Counted from the first letter of the stretch, positions 51,755 to 60,859 are shown. The stretch is 64,000 bases of DNA from UMGS1696 sp964623635 (GCA_964623635.1 CAZUUA010000001.1:1-64000), one strand, 5' to 3'. Notes: a model not told the origin generated them from the sequence alone. Made by a program: numbers and translations.

Positions 51755-51882
51755 CACCTTGTGCCGCTTTTTCTTCTGTGTGGCGGCTTTTCGGTTCATG
51801 CTTCAGAAGAAAACAAAGGCTGCTATGGCAAAAAAACACAAAATCAAAATATACACATATCAACCAGAATGGAGAACATACT

Positions 51883-52722
51883 ATGATCAAGAATACAGAC
51901 CCTAAGGGTCGCATGGCGGAGAAGGAGCTGTTCATTTTCGATATGGACGGCACCATCTATTTAGGCGGCAATCCCTTTCCCTTTGCCATCGACTTTATCA
52001 AGAAGCTGCGGGCCCACGGGAAACGGGTGATGTTTTTCACCAACAACGCCTCCCACAATCCGAAGTTCTATCTGGAAAAGCTGACCCGGCTGGGGTATGA
52101 ACCGACTGCCGAGGAGATCTGCACCTCCGGCAACGTGACCATCGCTTTTCTGACCCGGAAGAGAGCCGGCAAAAAGGTCTATCTGCTGGGCACGCCGGAG
52201 CTGTGGGAGCAGATGCACGAAGGCGGCGTAGAGCTGGTCTGTGACCGGAACGGCCGTCCTACTGGGGAAAAAGCAGACATTGTGGTCACCAGCTTTGACA
52301 CCACACTGGACTACGAAAAAATGACCGTGACCTGTGATTTCGTGCGGTATGGTGCGGAGTATCTCTCCACGCACCCGGACTTCAACTGCCCCACCGAGAC
52401 CGGCTTTATTCCGGACAGCGGCGCCATTGCAGCCTTTGTGACCGCTTCCACCGGTGTGACGCCCACCTATTTTGGCAAGCCCTATCCGGAGACAGTGGAC
52501 ATGATCGAGGAGATCACCGGCCTGGACAGAAGCAAAATGTGCATCTTTGGCGACCGGCTGTACACGGACATTGCCACAGGCAGACGGCATGGGATCCTGT
52601 CCTGCTTGGTGCTGACCGGCGAGACCACCGAAGCAGACGTGGATGCTGCCACCGACGCCGACAAGCCGGATCTGCTGTACGATTCTCTGGCGGAGGTAGA
52701 CGAGACGATTTTTGGGAAGTAA
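51883..52722 (+). CDS. HAD-superfamily class IIA hydrolase (NagD/PGP-like)
   Basis: 279 residues from the ATG at 51883 (GGAG 8 nt upstream). HAD motif I FIFDMDGTIYLGG with both aspartates, motif II FFTNNAS, motif III Lys in YFGKPYPE, motif IV FGDRLYTDIATGR. The class IIA cap lies between motifs II and III. Family members dephosphorylate small phosphates such as p-nitrophenyl phosphate, sugar phosphates or UMP; the true substrate is unknown. The gene lies between coaW (divergent) and the pit operon, 69 bp before the pit start. Confidence 0.94.
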   Translation: MIKNTDPKGRMAEKELFIFDMDGTIYLGGNPFPFAIDFIKKLRAHGKRVMFFTNNASHNPKFYLEKLTRLGYEPTAEEICTSGNVTIAFLTRKRAGKKVYLLGTPELWEQMHEGGVELVCDRNGRPTGEKADIVVTSFDTTLDYEKMTVTCDFVRYGAEYLSTHPDFNCPTETGFIPDSGAIAAFVTASTGVTPTYFGKPYPETVDMIEEITGLDRSKMCIFGDRLYTDIATGRRHGILSCLVLTGETTEADVDAATDADKPDLLYDSLAEVDETIFGK

Positions 52723-52791
52723 AACAAAGCAGAGTGTTCCTTCTCTGTTTTGACATATACAGCAACACTTGCAGAAAGGAAATACTGCGCT

Positions 52792-53841
52792 ATGACTATG
52801 CTGGCGTTTTTTGAGCAGCTGACCCAAAGTCCCATGCTGCTTGTTTCCACCATCCTGACACTGGGTGTGATCCTTGTGAACGGATGGACGGATGCGCCCA
52901 ATGCCATTGCCACCTGCGTTTCCACCAGAGCCATTGGAGTACGAAAGGCGATTCTGATGGCAGCGGTGTTCAACTTCTTAGGCGTTCTGGTGATGACATC
53001 CCTGAATGCTTCGGTTGCCATGACCATTTACAACATTGCCGATTTTGGCGGCGACCCGCAAACGTCCCTGATCGCGCTCTGTGCCGCTATGGCTGCCATT
53101 GTGATCTGGGCTACGGCCGCCTGGTATTTCGGCATTCCCACCAGTGAGAGCCACGCCCTGATCGCCGGTATCTCCGGTGCTGCCGTTGCCATCCAGAACA
53201 GATTTTCCGGTATCAACGGCGGCGAATGGATCAAGGTTTTGTACGGGATCGTGCTGTCCACGGTGCTGGGGTTTGCCATGGGCTTTCTTTCGTCCCGGCT
53301 GGTGGTGTTCTGCTTCCGGGACAAAAACCGGCTAAAGTGTGAGAAATTCTTCTCCGGTGCCCAGGTGGCCGGCGGTGCTGCTATGGCGTTCATGCACGGT
53401 GCCCAGGACGGACAAAAATTCATGGCCATCTTCCTGTTAGGTGCAGCCTTTTCCAGCGGCAACGCAGAGGCCACCAGCTTTACGGTACCCCTGTGGCTCA
53501 TGATCGTATGCTCTGCCGTCATGGGACTGGGCACCTCCATCGGCGGCTACCGGATCATCAAATCCGTGGGCATGGACATGGTCAAGCTCAAGCCTTATCA
53601 AGGCTTTGCGGCGGATCTGTCTGCCACCCTGTGTCTGCTGCTGTCTTCTCTGACCGGCATTCCCGTCAGCACGACCCACACCAAGACCACGGCCATCATG
53701 GGTGTTGGTGCGGCACGGCGGATCAGCAACGTGAATTGGAGCGTGGTGAAGGAGCTGGTGCTGACCTGGGTATGTACCTTCCCCGGCTGCGGTCTGTTGG
53801 GATTCGGTATGGCAAAACTGTTTTTGGCATTATTTGCATAA
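52792..53841 (+). CDS. pit: PiT-family inorganic phosphate transporter
   Basis: 349 residues from the ATG at 52792 (AAAGGAA upstream). About ten membrane helices. The two PiT signatures are seen: GWTDAPNAIATCVSTRAI near the N-terminus, a variant of GxNDxANA, and MAFMHGAQDGQKFMAIF in the second half, with GIPTSESHALIAGISG and GIPVSTTHTKTTAIMGVG. It moves metal-phosphate with protons. The DUF47 gene follows 12 bp later, the usual partner. This is the second phosphate importer in the window. Confidence 0.95.
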   Translation: MTMLAFFEQLTQSPMLLVSTILTLGVILVNGWTDAPNAIATCVSTRAIGVRKAILMAAVFNFLGVLVMTSLNASVAMTIYNIADFGGDPQTSLIALCAAMAAIVIWATAAWYFGIPTSESHALIAGISGAAVAIQNRFSGINGGEWIKVLYGIVLSTVLGFAMGFLSSRLVVFCFRDKNRLKCEKFFSGAQVAGGAAMAFMHGAQDGQKFMAIFLLGAAFSSGNAEATSFTVPLWLMIVCSAVMGLGTSIGGYRIIKSVGMDMVKLKPYQGFAADLSATLCLLLSSLTGIPVSTTHTKTTAIMGVGAARRISNVNWSVVKELVLTWVCTFPGCGLLGFGMAKLFLALFA

Positions 53842-53853
53842 GGAGATATTACC

Positions 53854-54474
53854 ATGGCGAAAAAGAGCAACGACTATTTTGCTCTGATCCAGAGCCAAAC
53901 CTCGTACGCTGTCAAGGCCTCTGACCTGCTGGAGGAGATCCTGACCGGGTTTCAGGCAGGGAACGTAGCCGACTACCGTAGCCGGATGCACGAGATCGAG
54001 AACACCGCAGACGGTATCCACCACGACATTCTGCAAAAGCTGTCCACAGAGTTCATCACGCCCATCGACCAGGAGGACATCCTGCGGCTGGTGCAGATCA
54101 TCGATGACATCACCGACGCACTGGACGAGGTGATCCTGGACATCTATATGTACTGCATCGAAGCGGTGCCGCCACGGACAGTGGAGCTGTCCCACGTGGT
54201 GAACCGGTGCGTCAAGGCACTGGACGAAGCGGCCGGGGAACTGAAGAACTTCAAGAAGCCGGAGAATCTGCGTGCGCTGCTGGTGAAGGTCAACGATATC
54301 GAGATCGAAGCGGATGCGATCTACATCGAAGCGATCCACGCCTTGTTTGGCTCTGCTGCCGACGGAAAGGTGCTGATGGGCTCCAAGGCGGTGTATGAGG
54401 CGCTGGAGAACTGCTGTGACCTATGTGAGCACGCAGCGGACGTGATCGAGCAGATCGTGATCAAGAACACGTAA
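53854..54474 (+). CDS. DUF47 (PhoU-like) partner of the phosphate transporter
   Basis: 206 residues, all helical. IENTADGIHHDILQKLSTEF, IDQEDILRLVQIIDDITDAL and the acidic EIEADAIY repeat are family hallmarks, giving a PhoU-like bundle with metal-binding Asp/Glu. DUF47 proteins are encoded next to Pit and are thought to control it. AAGGAG lies 8 nt before the ATG. Likely co-transcribed with pit. Confidence 0.93.
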   Translation: MAKKSNDYFALIQSQTSYAVKASDLLEEILTGFQAGNVADYRSRMHEIENTADGIHHDILQKLSTEFITPIDQEDILRLVQIIDDITDALDEVILDIYMYCIEAVPPRTVELSHVVNRCVKALDEAAGELKNFKKPENLRALLVKVNDIEIEADAIYIEAIHALFGSAADGKVLMGSKAVYEALENCCDLCEHAADVIEQIVIKNT

Positions 54475-54571
54475 GTGGCAAGGGACCCCGATGGGCAAAC
54501 CGGTATACGCCGTACGCTGGTACAAAACCAAAGAAAATACTTTTGAAAAGTGCAGAAAGGATGAGGACTAT

Positions 54572-54720
54572 ATGAAAAGATCAAAGTATGTGCATCGAAT
54601 GCTTCTTGGTATTTTGGCGATGCTGCTTTGCTTGCCTATCGCTTTTCTGCCATGGCCTTCCAGAAAGAGGTCACCTTCAATGCTGAGATCGAGCTTTTTG
54701 GTACGATAAAAGCAGAATAA
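54572..54720 (+). pseudogene. Frameshifted small secreted protein remnant
   Basis: AAAGGATGAGG precedes an ATG at 54572 coding MKRSKYVHRMLLGILAMLLC, then LPIAF, a signal peptide. The frame then degrades to a basic tail and stops at 54709, while the next frame picks up at TTTT/CTGCC with SAMAFQKEVTFNAEIELFG, then TIKAE and stop at 54720. A single-base deletion in the T run would join an Ala-x-Ala signal cleavage site to a short mature peptide. It could also be a sequencing error at the homopolymer. Confidence 0.5.
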
Positions 54721-54782
54721 GGCAAGGACACCCCAAAAAGCCTGACAGCATAGACACCACTGCCGGCTCCCTCTGACCACCT

Positions 54783-56081
54783 TCACCCCAATATCTCCGC
54801 TGCCAGTGCTTTGCCGAAGAGCCGGATCGAGCGCACCGCTTCCTCCAGGTCGGAGCAGGCGGCACCAGCTTCGATGAGCAGTGCTCCCGGCGCATATTGG
54901 GCATTGAAGGAGGCCGAGCGCAGATTGATGTCCCGCATCAGGGTCGGATGGCTCTCGTGTATGGACGACTGCAGACGAGCCGCCAACGCCAGATTGGTCT
55001 CCCATTCGGTGTGTCCGCTGCCGCCATGGTCGGTGCCCACCACAAACATGAGCTGGGCATATTCCGTATCGCCTTCCACGGACAACGGCCGGATGCCTAT
55101 GCCGTCCGCATTGGTGATGGCGTCCCGATGGATGTCCAGTATGTACCGGATGGATGGGTGTGCTTCCAGGGTCTCCCGGATGTATCGGGCCGCATTGTAG
55201 TACGCCATGTCAAAGGCACCCTCGTCAAACAGCTCCGTACAGTGGAGGACCCCGATCCCCTCACTCGTCAGCACGTCCGACAACGCCTTGCCGACCTGCA
55301 GGATGCTGCGGCTCTTGTCGGTGGTGTGATAGCCCGTCTCTGCCTGGTCTGCAAAGGCTTCGGTACCGTGGGTGTGCAGGATCAGCACCGCAGGACAAGC
55401 CTTCCCGTAGATGGATTCCAGAGCCCCATACCGGTCGATCACCGGGTCGACTTTGGCAAGAGTCGACAGCTCCGGCGTGTACGGCGTTTCGTTGATCAGT
55501 CCCAGCCCACCGGCACTGCGCGAGGACAGATCCCTTGTCAGTACCTCCGTCACCGGTATCGGCACCACGTCTTCGTTGGCAGGCGGTGCATCGGTCTCCG
55601 GTTCCGGTGTGGGCAGCGCAGGGGTCGGTGTGTCCGATCCGGGTTTGGCGGCGGCAGTTTCGTCGGACGTTTCGTCGGGCAGTGTCGTCTCCGGCAGTAC
55701 GGCCACCACACGGGTGCTGCCAAGTACAGCTCTGGCTGCCCATGCACCGTCCGTGAACCACGCCTTTGTGTTCTGCAAAAACAGCAGCCCATAGACACCG
55801 GCGCCCACCAATGCCAGTGTTACCCCGACACCACTGCAGAAGCGCATCCGGCGGCGTGTCCGGGGTGTGCGTATCGTGGGCACATCGGCGACAGCAGGTA
55901 CAGGCGATACCGGCTCTGGTACAGGGGCGATATCGGGACATATGGGTGGCACCGGTGCGGCTATGGCAGCAGGTAGCGTGGGCGTGTCTAAGTCTCCGAC
56001 CTCGCCGGCGTCCGGGTACAGCGCATAGCAGGGCATACCGTTGTCGTCTAAGGAAGCGGTGGTCTCCAGTATCTTGTCCAT
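54783..56081 (-). CDS. spoIIP: Stage II sporulation protein P (peptidoglycan hydrolase)
   Basis: 432 residues. SpoIIP is an amidase and endopeptidase that thins septal peptidoglycan for engulfment. A long Pro/Ala/Val-rich cytoplasmic N-terminus (30-75) precedes one membrane helix (82-102), then a Pro/Thr-rich linker and the catalytic domain, with HTHGTE (236-241), ILDIHRDAI, FVVGTDHGGSGHTEWETN and LLIEAGAACSDLEEA. The extended low-complexity N-terminus is longer than in Bacillus. It follows gpr by 84 bp, the same pairing as in B. subtilis, and shows that this organism sporulates or recently did. GGAAGGAAG precedes the ATG. Confidence 0.94.
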   Translation of the reverse strand: MDKILETTASLDDNGMPCYALYPDAGEVGDLDTPTLPAAIAAPVPPICPDIAPVPEPVSPVPAVADVPTIRTPRTRRRMRFCSGVGVTLALVGAGVYGLLFLQNTKAWFTDGAWAARAVLGSTRVVAVLPETTLPDETSDETAAAKPGSDTPTPALPTPEPETDAPPANEDVVPIPVTEVLTRDLSSRSAGGLGLINETPYTPELSTLAKVDPVIDRYGALESIYGKACPAVLILHTHGTEAFADQAETGYHTTDKSRSILQVGKALSDVLTSEGIGVLHCTELFDEGAFDMAYYNAARYIRETLEAHPSIRYILDIHRDAITNADGIGIRPLSVEGDTEYAQLMFVVGTDHGGSGHTEWETNLALAARLQSSIHESHPTLMRDINLRSASFNAQYAPGALLIEAGAACSDLEEAVRSIRLFGKALAAEILG

Positions 56082-56165
56082 TTTCTTCTTCCTTCCGTAG
56101 GGCTCTGTCGTTATCTATGTCCTATACATATGCCCACCGGTGCCGGACTATGCCATGTGCCGTGA

Positions 56166-56975
56166 TCATTTCCCGTGGACTGTGCAGGAGGTCTGCGACC
56201 TATCCGGTGTCACGGCCGCTTGCAGGATGGCAGAGGATAGCAGACTGCCCCAGCGCTCTACCGTGCGGTCTGTGTCTCCGGCGGTCACAAGATACCGATC
56301 GTTGCCACCGTCCGGCAGGGTCGTGCGGATCACCGTGGGTACGCCAACGGTCACCACGGGACAGGGCATGGTCCGTGTGGAGATCTCCGGCGGATAGTCC
56401 GACGACAAAGGTGCATCGACGGTCGGCTCCGTTGTTCCGCTGCCCGGTGTCAGACCCACGTCGGAGAACTGCACCACTTTGCCCAGCGAGGCGGCACCAC
56501 AGGCACACAGCGCATCGACGGCAAGGATACGGTCGGCGTGGAGCAGAGTCGCCGTACGGGCTACCAGCTTGTCGGTGGGTATCCCTGTGACGGCCGATAC
56601 ACCGGGCACCAGACTGTACAGCGTTCGTGACCCAAGCGGTATGCCGCCCAGCGTCAATCGACTGCACACCGCCGTACCCAGCCGGTCAGCCGTCAGCGCA
56701 CCGTTGCCCAGTCCTACCACCAGCACCTGCCCGGCATCCTGCAGATACGTACCGAGCAGGACCGCCATGGCATGGGTGAGACGGCGACAGGGTTCGGCAC
56801 CCAAGGAAGCCACGTCCCCGGCGGTCAGCGTGTGGTGGCGTGTAGGTCCCAGGCGATCTTCCCGTACAGGCCAGCCAAGTAGGGTGTGTTCCGATGTCAC
56901 GCCAGTCTCCGTGCCCGTTTGCGCCGGGTCCGCACACTCCATGTACAGCTCACTTTTGCGATGGGAATATTGCAT
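56166..56975 (-). CDS. gpr: Germination protease-like protein (GPR, A25), short and divergent
   Basis: 269 residues against roughly 320-370 in typical GPR. The conserved core is present: VLVVGLGNGALTADRLG, SLVPGVSAVTGIPTDKLV, DRILAVDALCACG with one of the two catalytic-type Asp, VQFSDVGLTPGSG, and VTVGVPTVI. GPR degrades small acid-soluble spore proteins at germination. The N-terminal RTDLA-type propeptide region reads RKSELYMECAD here, and the C-terminal domain is truncated. AGGAGG lies 9 nt before the ATG. Pairing with spoIIP supports the identity; whether it is still active is open. Confidence 0.85.
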   Translation of the reverse strand: MQYSHRKSELYMECADPAQTGTETGVTSEHTLLGWPVREDRLGPTRHHTLTAGDVASLGAEPCRRLTHAMAVLLGTYLQDAGQVLVVGLGNGALTADRLGTAVCSRLTLGGIPLGSRTLYSLVPGVSAVTGIPTDKLVARTATLLHADRILAVDALCACGAASLGKVVQFSDVGLTPGSGTTEPTVDAPLSSDYPPEISTRTMPCPVVTVGVPTVIRTTLPDGGNDRYLVTAGDTDRTVERWGSLLSSAILQAAVTPDRSQTSCTVHGK

Positions 56976-57263
56976 CCGCTCTTACCTCCTTTTGGGCTGT
57001 TTTGGGGTCCGATGACAGTGTTGCCTGCCATGCCGTGATCCATGCAGTGCGGCGAAAAATGTGACGATTAAACGTTTGTTTCCTGCTTCGGATCGATGGT
57101 ATACAAATGTAAAATAGGCTCCGATACCCAAAAAATGGGAAAAAACCGGCTCGAACGTGGCTGCAGAGCGGAAAATGCGGAAAATTCGTTGGCAATAGTG
57201 CACAAAAAAATAAGGTGAAATTGTGCATTTGGATGAATCTTGACAATTCTGCAAAAGAAGATG
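56976..57263. other. Intergenic region between divergent gpr and oppA-like genes
   Basis: No gene or RNA recognised. I searched the minus strand for a forespore (SigG-type) promoter before gpr and did not find a convincing one. The right half is A/T-rich. Confidence 0.4.
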
Positions 57264-57292
57264 TTGATTCTCTGACAAAAAAGTGGTATAAT
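57264..57292 (+). promoter_or_regulatory. SigA-type promoter of the OppA-like gene
   Basis: TTGATT (57264-57269), 17-bp spacer, TATAAT (57287-57292) with TGG before the -10; leader about 70 nt. Confidence 0.7.
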
Positions 57293-57368
57293 GTGGTGAG
57301 TAATAAATGACCCGTAGTCCACTACAGTCTACTACGCTTTATTTACCGTTAGGAGGAAATACGAAATC

Positions 57369-59132
57369 ATGAAAAAAAAGGTGTTATCCCTGCTTCTGGC
57401 TGCGCTGATGCTGATGACCACGCTGGCGAGCTGCACGACCCTGGAGGAAGATGACAAGGGTGCTATCATCGATATGTACCTGACCACCGAAGTCTTTGAC
57501 TTTGACCCCCAGCTGAGCATGACCGACGACGCACAGCTCAAGTACATGAGCCTGATGTTCGAAGGCCTGACCCGTATCGACGAAAAGGGCAAGTGGGAAA
57601 AGGCCCTGATGAGCAACTACAAGGTGGAAGTGGACGACGGCGAAAACTTCTCCATCCTGATCGACATGAATATCACCCGTTGGAGCGATGGTCGTACCGT
57701 ACAGGCCGGTGACTTCATCTACTCCTGGAAGAGACTCCTTGACCCCGACCAGCAGTGGGAAGGCGCATCTCTGCTCTACGACGTGAAGAACGCCAAGGCT
57801 GCCAAGATGGGCGATGCTTCCATCGACGACATCGGTATCGCAGCCGTTGACACCTATACCATCCAGGTGGAATTTGAGTCCAAGATCGATCTGGACGGTT
57901 TCTTTGAAAAGCTGTCTGCCATCTGCCTGGTACCGCTGCGTGAAGACGTGATCACCCGGTATGGCGATACCTGGGCCAGAAAGACCACCTCCATTGTGAC
58001 CAATGGTGCTTTCGTTCCCAAGGAAGTAGTGGCCGGCTCCGACATCCGTCTGGAACGTTCCACCTATTACTACCTGGATCCCGATAAGGAAGAGCATCTG
58101 GATAAGTATGTTATCCCCTACAGACTGCTGACCAAGTATGCGACCGGTACGGCTGCCGACCAGCTGGCCTCCTTTACCGCCGGTGGTATCTTCTATGACG
58201 GTGAACTGTCTCTGGCTGACCGTGCGACCTACAAGGATTCTGCTGTTGTGACGGACATGATGGGCACCCACACCTATATGTTCAACACCAACAACAAGCT
58301 GTTTGAAAAGGCAGAGGTACGCCGTGCTCTGTCTCTGGCACTGGACAGAAATGCCATTGCACAGATCGTGACCTTCGCTAAGCCTGCTACCGGTTACGTT
58401 CCCTATAAGGTATTCGACACCGCATCCGGCACTTCCTTCCGGGAAGTCGGTGGAGACGTGATCTCTGCTTCTGCCAATGTATCCGAGGCACAGAGCCTGC
58501 TGTCCTCTGCCGGTGTCAAGAGCGGTTCCTTTACCATCTCCGTACGGAACAACGAGGTAGACCTGGCTGTTGCCGACTACGTGAAGGGTGTTTGGGAAGG
58601 TCTGGGCTTCACCGTAACGGTAGAGACCCTGGGCACCAAGAAGAACTCTGAAGACACTGTGGACGACCTGTTCCAGGATGCATACGAGGCCGGTGACTTT
58701 GACGTGATCGCCATCGACACCATGTTCCTGTCTGCCGATGCCTTTGGCGCACTGTCTCAGTTCTCCACTGCCTACTCCGGCAACGGTGTGGACATGAACT
58801 CCGCCAATTACGATCTGTACGGCCACGTATCCGGTTATGCCAATGCCGACTACGATGCCCTGATCGACTCTGCCTATGCGACCTATGACAGAGCTGCCAG
58901 AACCGCTATTCTGCACGACGCCGAAAAGAAGCTGATGGAAGATATGCCCGTTTGCCCGCTGTTCTTCCTGCAGGACGCTTATATCTACTCCACCGAGCTG
59001 TCCGGCCTGTCTGCGGATTACTACGGTGTACGGAACTTCAACGATGTGAAACTGAACGATTACATGACCTATAAGGCTGCTACCGATACGTCGGAAGCTG
59101 CTGCTCCTGCCGGAGATACCACTGCACAGTAA
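57369..59132 (+). CDS. Peptide/oligosaccharide ABC transporter substrate-binding lipoprotein (family 5)
   Basis: 587 residues. Signal MKKKVLSLLLAALMLMTTLASC with lipobox LASC. Family-5 (OppA/DppA type) hallmarks: YMSLMFEGLTRIDEKGKWEK, ITRWSDGRTVQAGDFIYSWK, FEKAEVRRALSLALDRNAI, and the C-terminal EKKLMEDMPVCPLFFLQDA. It should bind peptides, nickel or oligosaccharide outside the membrane for an ABC importer, but no permease genes follow. AGGAGG lies 12 nt before the ATG. Codon use is biased towards abundant tRNAs, as in the surface protein at 1410, suggesting strong expression. The C-terminus is Ala/Thr-rich. Confidence 0.92.
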   Translation: MKKKVLSLLLAALMLMTTLASCTTLEEDDKGAIIDMYLTTEVFDFDPQLSMTDDAQLKYMSLMFEGLTRIDEKGKWEKALMSNYKVEVDDGENFSILIDMNITRWSDGRTVQAGDFIYSWKRLLDPDQQWEGASLLYDVKNAKAAKMGDASIDDIGIAAVDTYTIQVEFESKIDLDGFFEKLSAICLVPLREDVITRYGDTWARKTTSIVTNGAFVPKEVVAGSDIRLERSTYYYLDPDKEEHLDKYVIPYRLLTKYATGTAADQLASFTAGGIFYDGELSLADRATYKDSAVVTDMMGTHTYMFNTNNKLFEKAEVRRALSLALDRNAIAQIVTFAKPATGYVPYKVFDTASGTSFREVGGDVISASANVSEAQSLLSSAGVKSGSFTISVRNNEVDLAVADYVKGVWEGLGFTVTVETLGTKKNSEDTVDDLFQDAYEAGDFDVIAIDTMFLSADAFGALSQFSTAYSGNGVDMNSANYDLYGHVSGYANADYDALIDSAYATYDRAARTAILHDAEKKLMEDMPVCPLFFLQDAYIYSTELSGLSADYYGVRNFNDVKLNDYMTYKAATDTSEAAAPAGDTTAQ

Positions 59133-59164
59133 TTCGTTCACCTGATCCATACAAAAAGCATGAA

Positions 59165-59200
59165 CGGGGGAGCAACCACTCCTCCGTTTTGCTCTTTTTT
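59165..59200 (+). terminator. Terminator of the OppA-like gene
   Basis: CGGGGGAG / CTCCTCCG (one G-T pair), then TTTTGCTCTTTTTT. Confidence 0.8.
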
Positions 59201-59261
59201 GGAGCATGGGCTAAGGCAGGTGAAGTAAAGATATGTTTAGACAGAAGCGAGGAACACAAAC

Positions 59262-59855
59262 GTGGCTGAACTTTTAAGAGAACCGGATCAGGTGAAGGTG
59301 TTCATCCTGTATCTGCTGGATAAGATCGGCTATCCCCTGAACTATACCGATGTGGGTACGATCATCATCCGGGACGGTTTGGTTGATTACTTTAACTTTG
59401 TGGAAAATTTCCGGAGCCTGCTGGAAAACGGACACATCCGTGGCATCCGTCCGGATGGTTCTGCCGTAGAGCCGGACGAGGACTTTCATCCGGACGACGA
59501 CAGCATTTTGTACGAGGTCACCAGAAAAGGCAAGGTGGTGGCTGAGGGACTGGCAGACGATCTGCTCATGGCGGCAGTGCGGGAAAAAAGCTACGTCAGC
59601 GCTATGCGGCATTTGTCTCTGGAAAAGCGCGGCGCCGTCATCGACCAGTCGGCAGAGAACAACGGCGACAGCGGCTTTCTCTTCCATTGCACCATCAAGG
59701 ATAAGGACGGCCTGGCGCTGAAGCTGTCTCTCCGTGCGGAGACCTACAACCAGCTTCGTCGGATGCAGATGAACTTCGAGGACAAGCCGGATGTGGTTCT
59801 GCGTGGGATCACGGCACTGGTCACCGGAAATGTGAATTATCTGTTTGACGATTAG
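59262..59855 (+). CDS. DUF4364 family protein
   Basis: 197 residues, starting at GTG (59262) with GAGG 9 nt upstream. The N-terminal 110 residues look like a winged helix (VFILYLLDKIGYPLNYTDVG, FRSLLENGHI, YEVTRKGKVVAEGL), followed by a beta-rich C-terminal half. DUF4364 is restricted to Clostridia and has no established function; a DNA-binding regulator is plausible. The last codons and the TAG stop form the first unit of a 20-bp tandem repeat that continues downstream. Confidence 0.88.
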   Translation: MAELLREPDQVKVFILYLLDKIGYPLNYTDVGTIIIRDGLVDYFNFVENFRSLLENGHIRGIRPDGSAVEPDEDFHPDDDSILYEVTRKGKVVAEGLADDLLMAAVREKSYVSAMRHLSLEKRGAVIDQSAENNGDSGFLFHCTIKDKDGLALKLSLRAETYNQLRRMQMNFEDKPDVVLRGITALVTGNVNYLFDD

Positions 59856-59924
59856 TCAAACGAATTGACGATTAGTCAAACGAATTGACGATTAGTCAAA
59901 CGATTTGGCGATTGGTCAAATGGA
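59845..59924 (+). repeat. Four 20-bp palindromic tandem repeats across the DUF4364 stop codon
   Basis: TTGACGATTAGTCAAACGAA repeats at 59845, 59865, 59885 and, with changes, 59905. Each contains the dyad TTTGAC-GATTA-GTCAAA (or close variants). The TAG in the first copy is the gene's stop codon. Confidence 0.9.
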
Positions 59925-60091
59925 TTGGCAGATGACGAAACGCTGCGATAGGAGCCTATGTGTTTGGGACTATCCAATTCTACATTTGTGGAATTCGTCA
60001 AAATCACCTAACAAAGCGGATCAAAAATGGCGAATTTGCACAGGAGCCGATGGGTAGACGAAAAAAATCTGCCTTTATTTTTACAAAACTA
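59925..60091. other. Intergenic region after the repeats
   Basis: No gene seen. A/T-rich towards the sigma-factor promoter; contains further loose TTCGTCAAA-like copies of the repeat half-site (about 59993-60002). Confidence 0.4.
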
Positions 60092-60119
60092 TTGACAAAT
60101 TCGCAATTCATGATATAAT
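60092..60119 (+). promoter_or_regulatory. Consensus SigA promoter with 16-bp spacer
   Basis: TTGACA (60092-60097), 16-bp spacer, TATAAT (60114-60119). Both hexamers are perfect; it drives the small sigma-factor gene. Confidence 0.8.
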
Positions 60120-60160
60120 GAAATCAAGTATCAAATGCTGAAAGTGTGCGTGGCTTGTAT

Positions 60161-60793
60161 ATGAAGGATCCCGGAGAAGCGCAGGTGACAGATACAGAGG
60201 AGCTGGAAGTGCTGCTGGCCCAGATCCGGGAAGGTCATGATACCGGTGCCTTCGAAAAGCTCTGCGAGAAATATGCCCATTTGCTGGACGCCATGGTGAA
60301 GCAGTATGCACCATCACTGGGGATCACGGCAGCACAGGGCACCTCGGCACTTATGGGCATCGGTCGGGACGAGCTGCGACAGGACGCCGCTATGGCACTG
60401 TATCGAGCCGCTATGACCTATGACCCCTTGTCGGACAAGGGACAGAAGGTGCGCTTCGGTCTGTACGCCAAGATCTGCATCCGCAATGCCATGATCACCC
60501 AGGTGCGGCGATATGATCGGCTGCGGGCCCGGCGTGAGAAGCAGCACGAACGGGTCGAGCTCCCATCCAAGCGTGACAGACGGGAAAAGTGGGAAGCACT
60601 GGATCCGTCGGCGCTCACCGGAGATACCATGGCCCGACTGCAAGCGGCGCTGTCTGCCTACGAGAAGCAGATCTTGCCGCTGTATCTGCAGGGCAAGCCG
60701 CCAAGAGAGATCGCCACGGTGCTTGGCCGGTCGGAAAGATCCATCAGCAACGGCATCTATCGGATCAAATGCAAGCTGAAGGAGCTGCTGTAG
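60161..60793 (+). CDS. Small sigma-70-family sigma factor
   Basis: 210 residues from the ATG at 60161; an in-frame GTG at 60146 is also possible, and neither has a strong ribosome site. Region 2 is recognisable (DELRQDAAMALYRAAMTYDP, then FGLYAKICIRNAMITQVRRY), followed by a basic linker and region 4 with a helix-turn-helix (GKPPREIATVLGRSERSISN, then GIYRIKCKLKELL). Regions 1 and 3 are missing or minimal, as in SigH/SigI/ECF-like factors. No anti-sigma gene follows. The target regulon cannot be guessed from this window. Confidence 0.85.
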   Translation: MKDPGEAQVTDTEELEVLLAQIREGHDTGAFEKLCEKYAHLLDAMVKQYAPSLGITAAQGTSALMGIGRDELRQDAAMALYRAAMTYDPLSDKGQKVRFGLYAKICIRNAMITQVRRYDRLRARREKQHERVELPSKRDRREKWEALDPSALTGDTMARLQAALSAYEKQILPLYLQGKPPREIATVLGRSERSISNGIYRIKCKLKELL

Positions 60794-60831
60794 GCGCCAA
60801 CTGTGGCAGGCAACAAAACCATAGGACAAAG

Positions 60832-60848
60832 CCTCTCTTCACGAGAGG
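60832..60848 (+). other. Small perfect hairpin in the zinc-ribbon leader
   Basis: CCTCTC-TTCAC-GAGAGG. No T run follows. It lies 11 nt upstream of the tRNA-like element and may end the sigma-factor mRNA or be part of the leader structure. Confidence 0.5.
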
Positions 60849-60859
60849 ATGTCATATAT

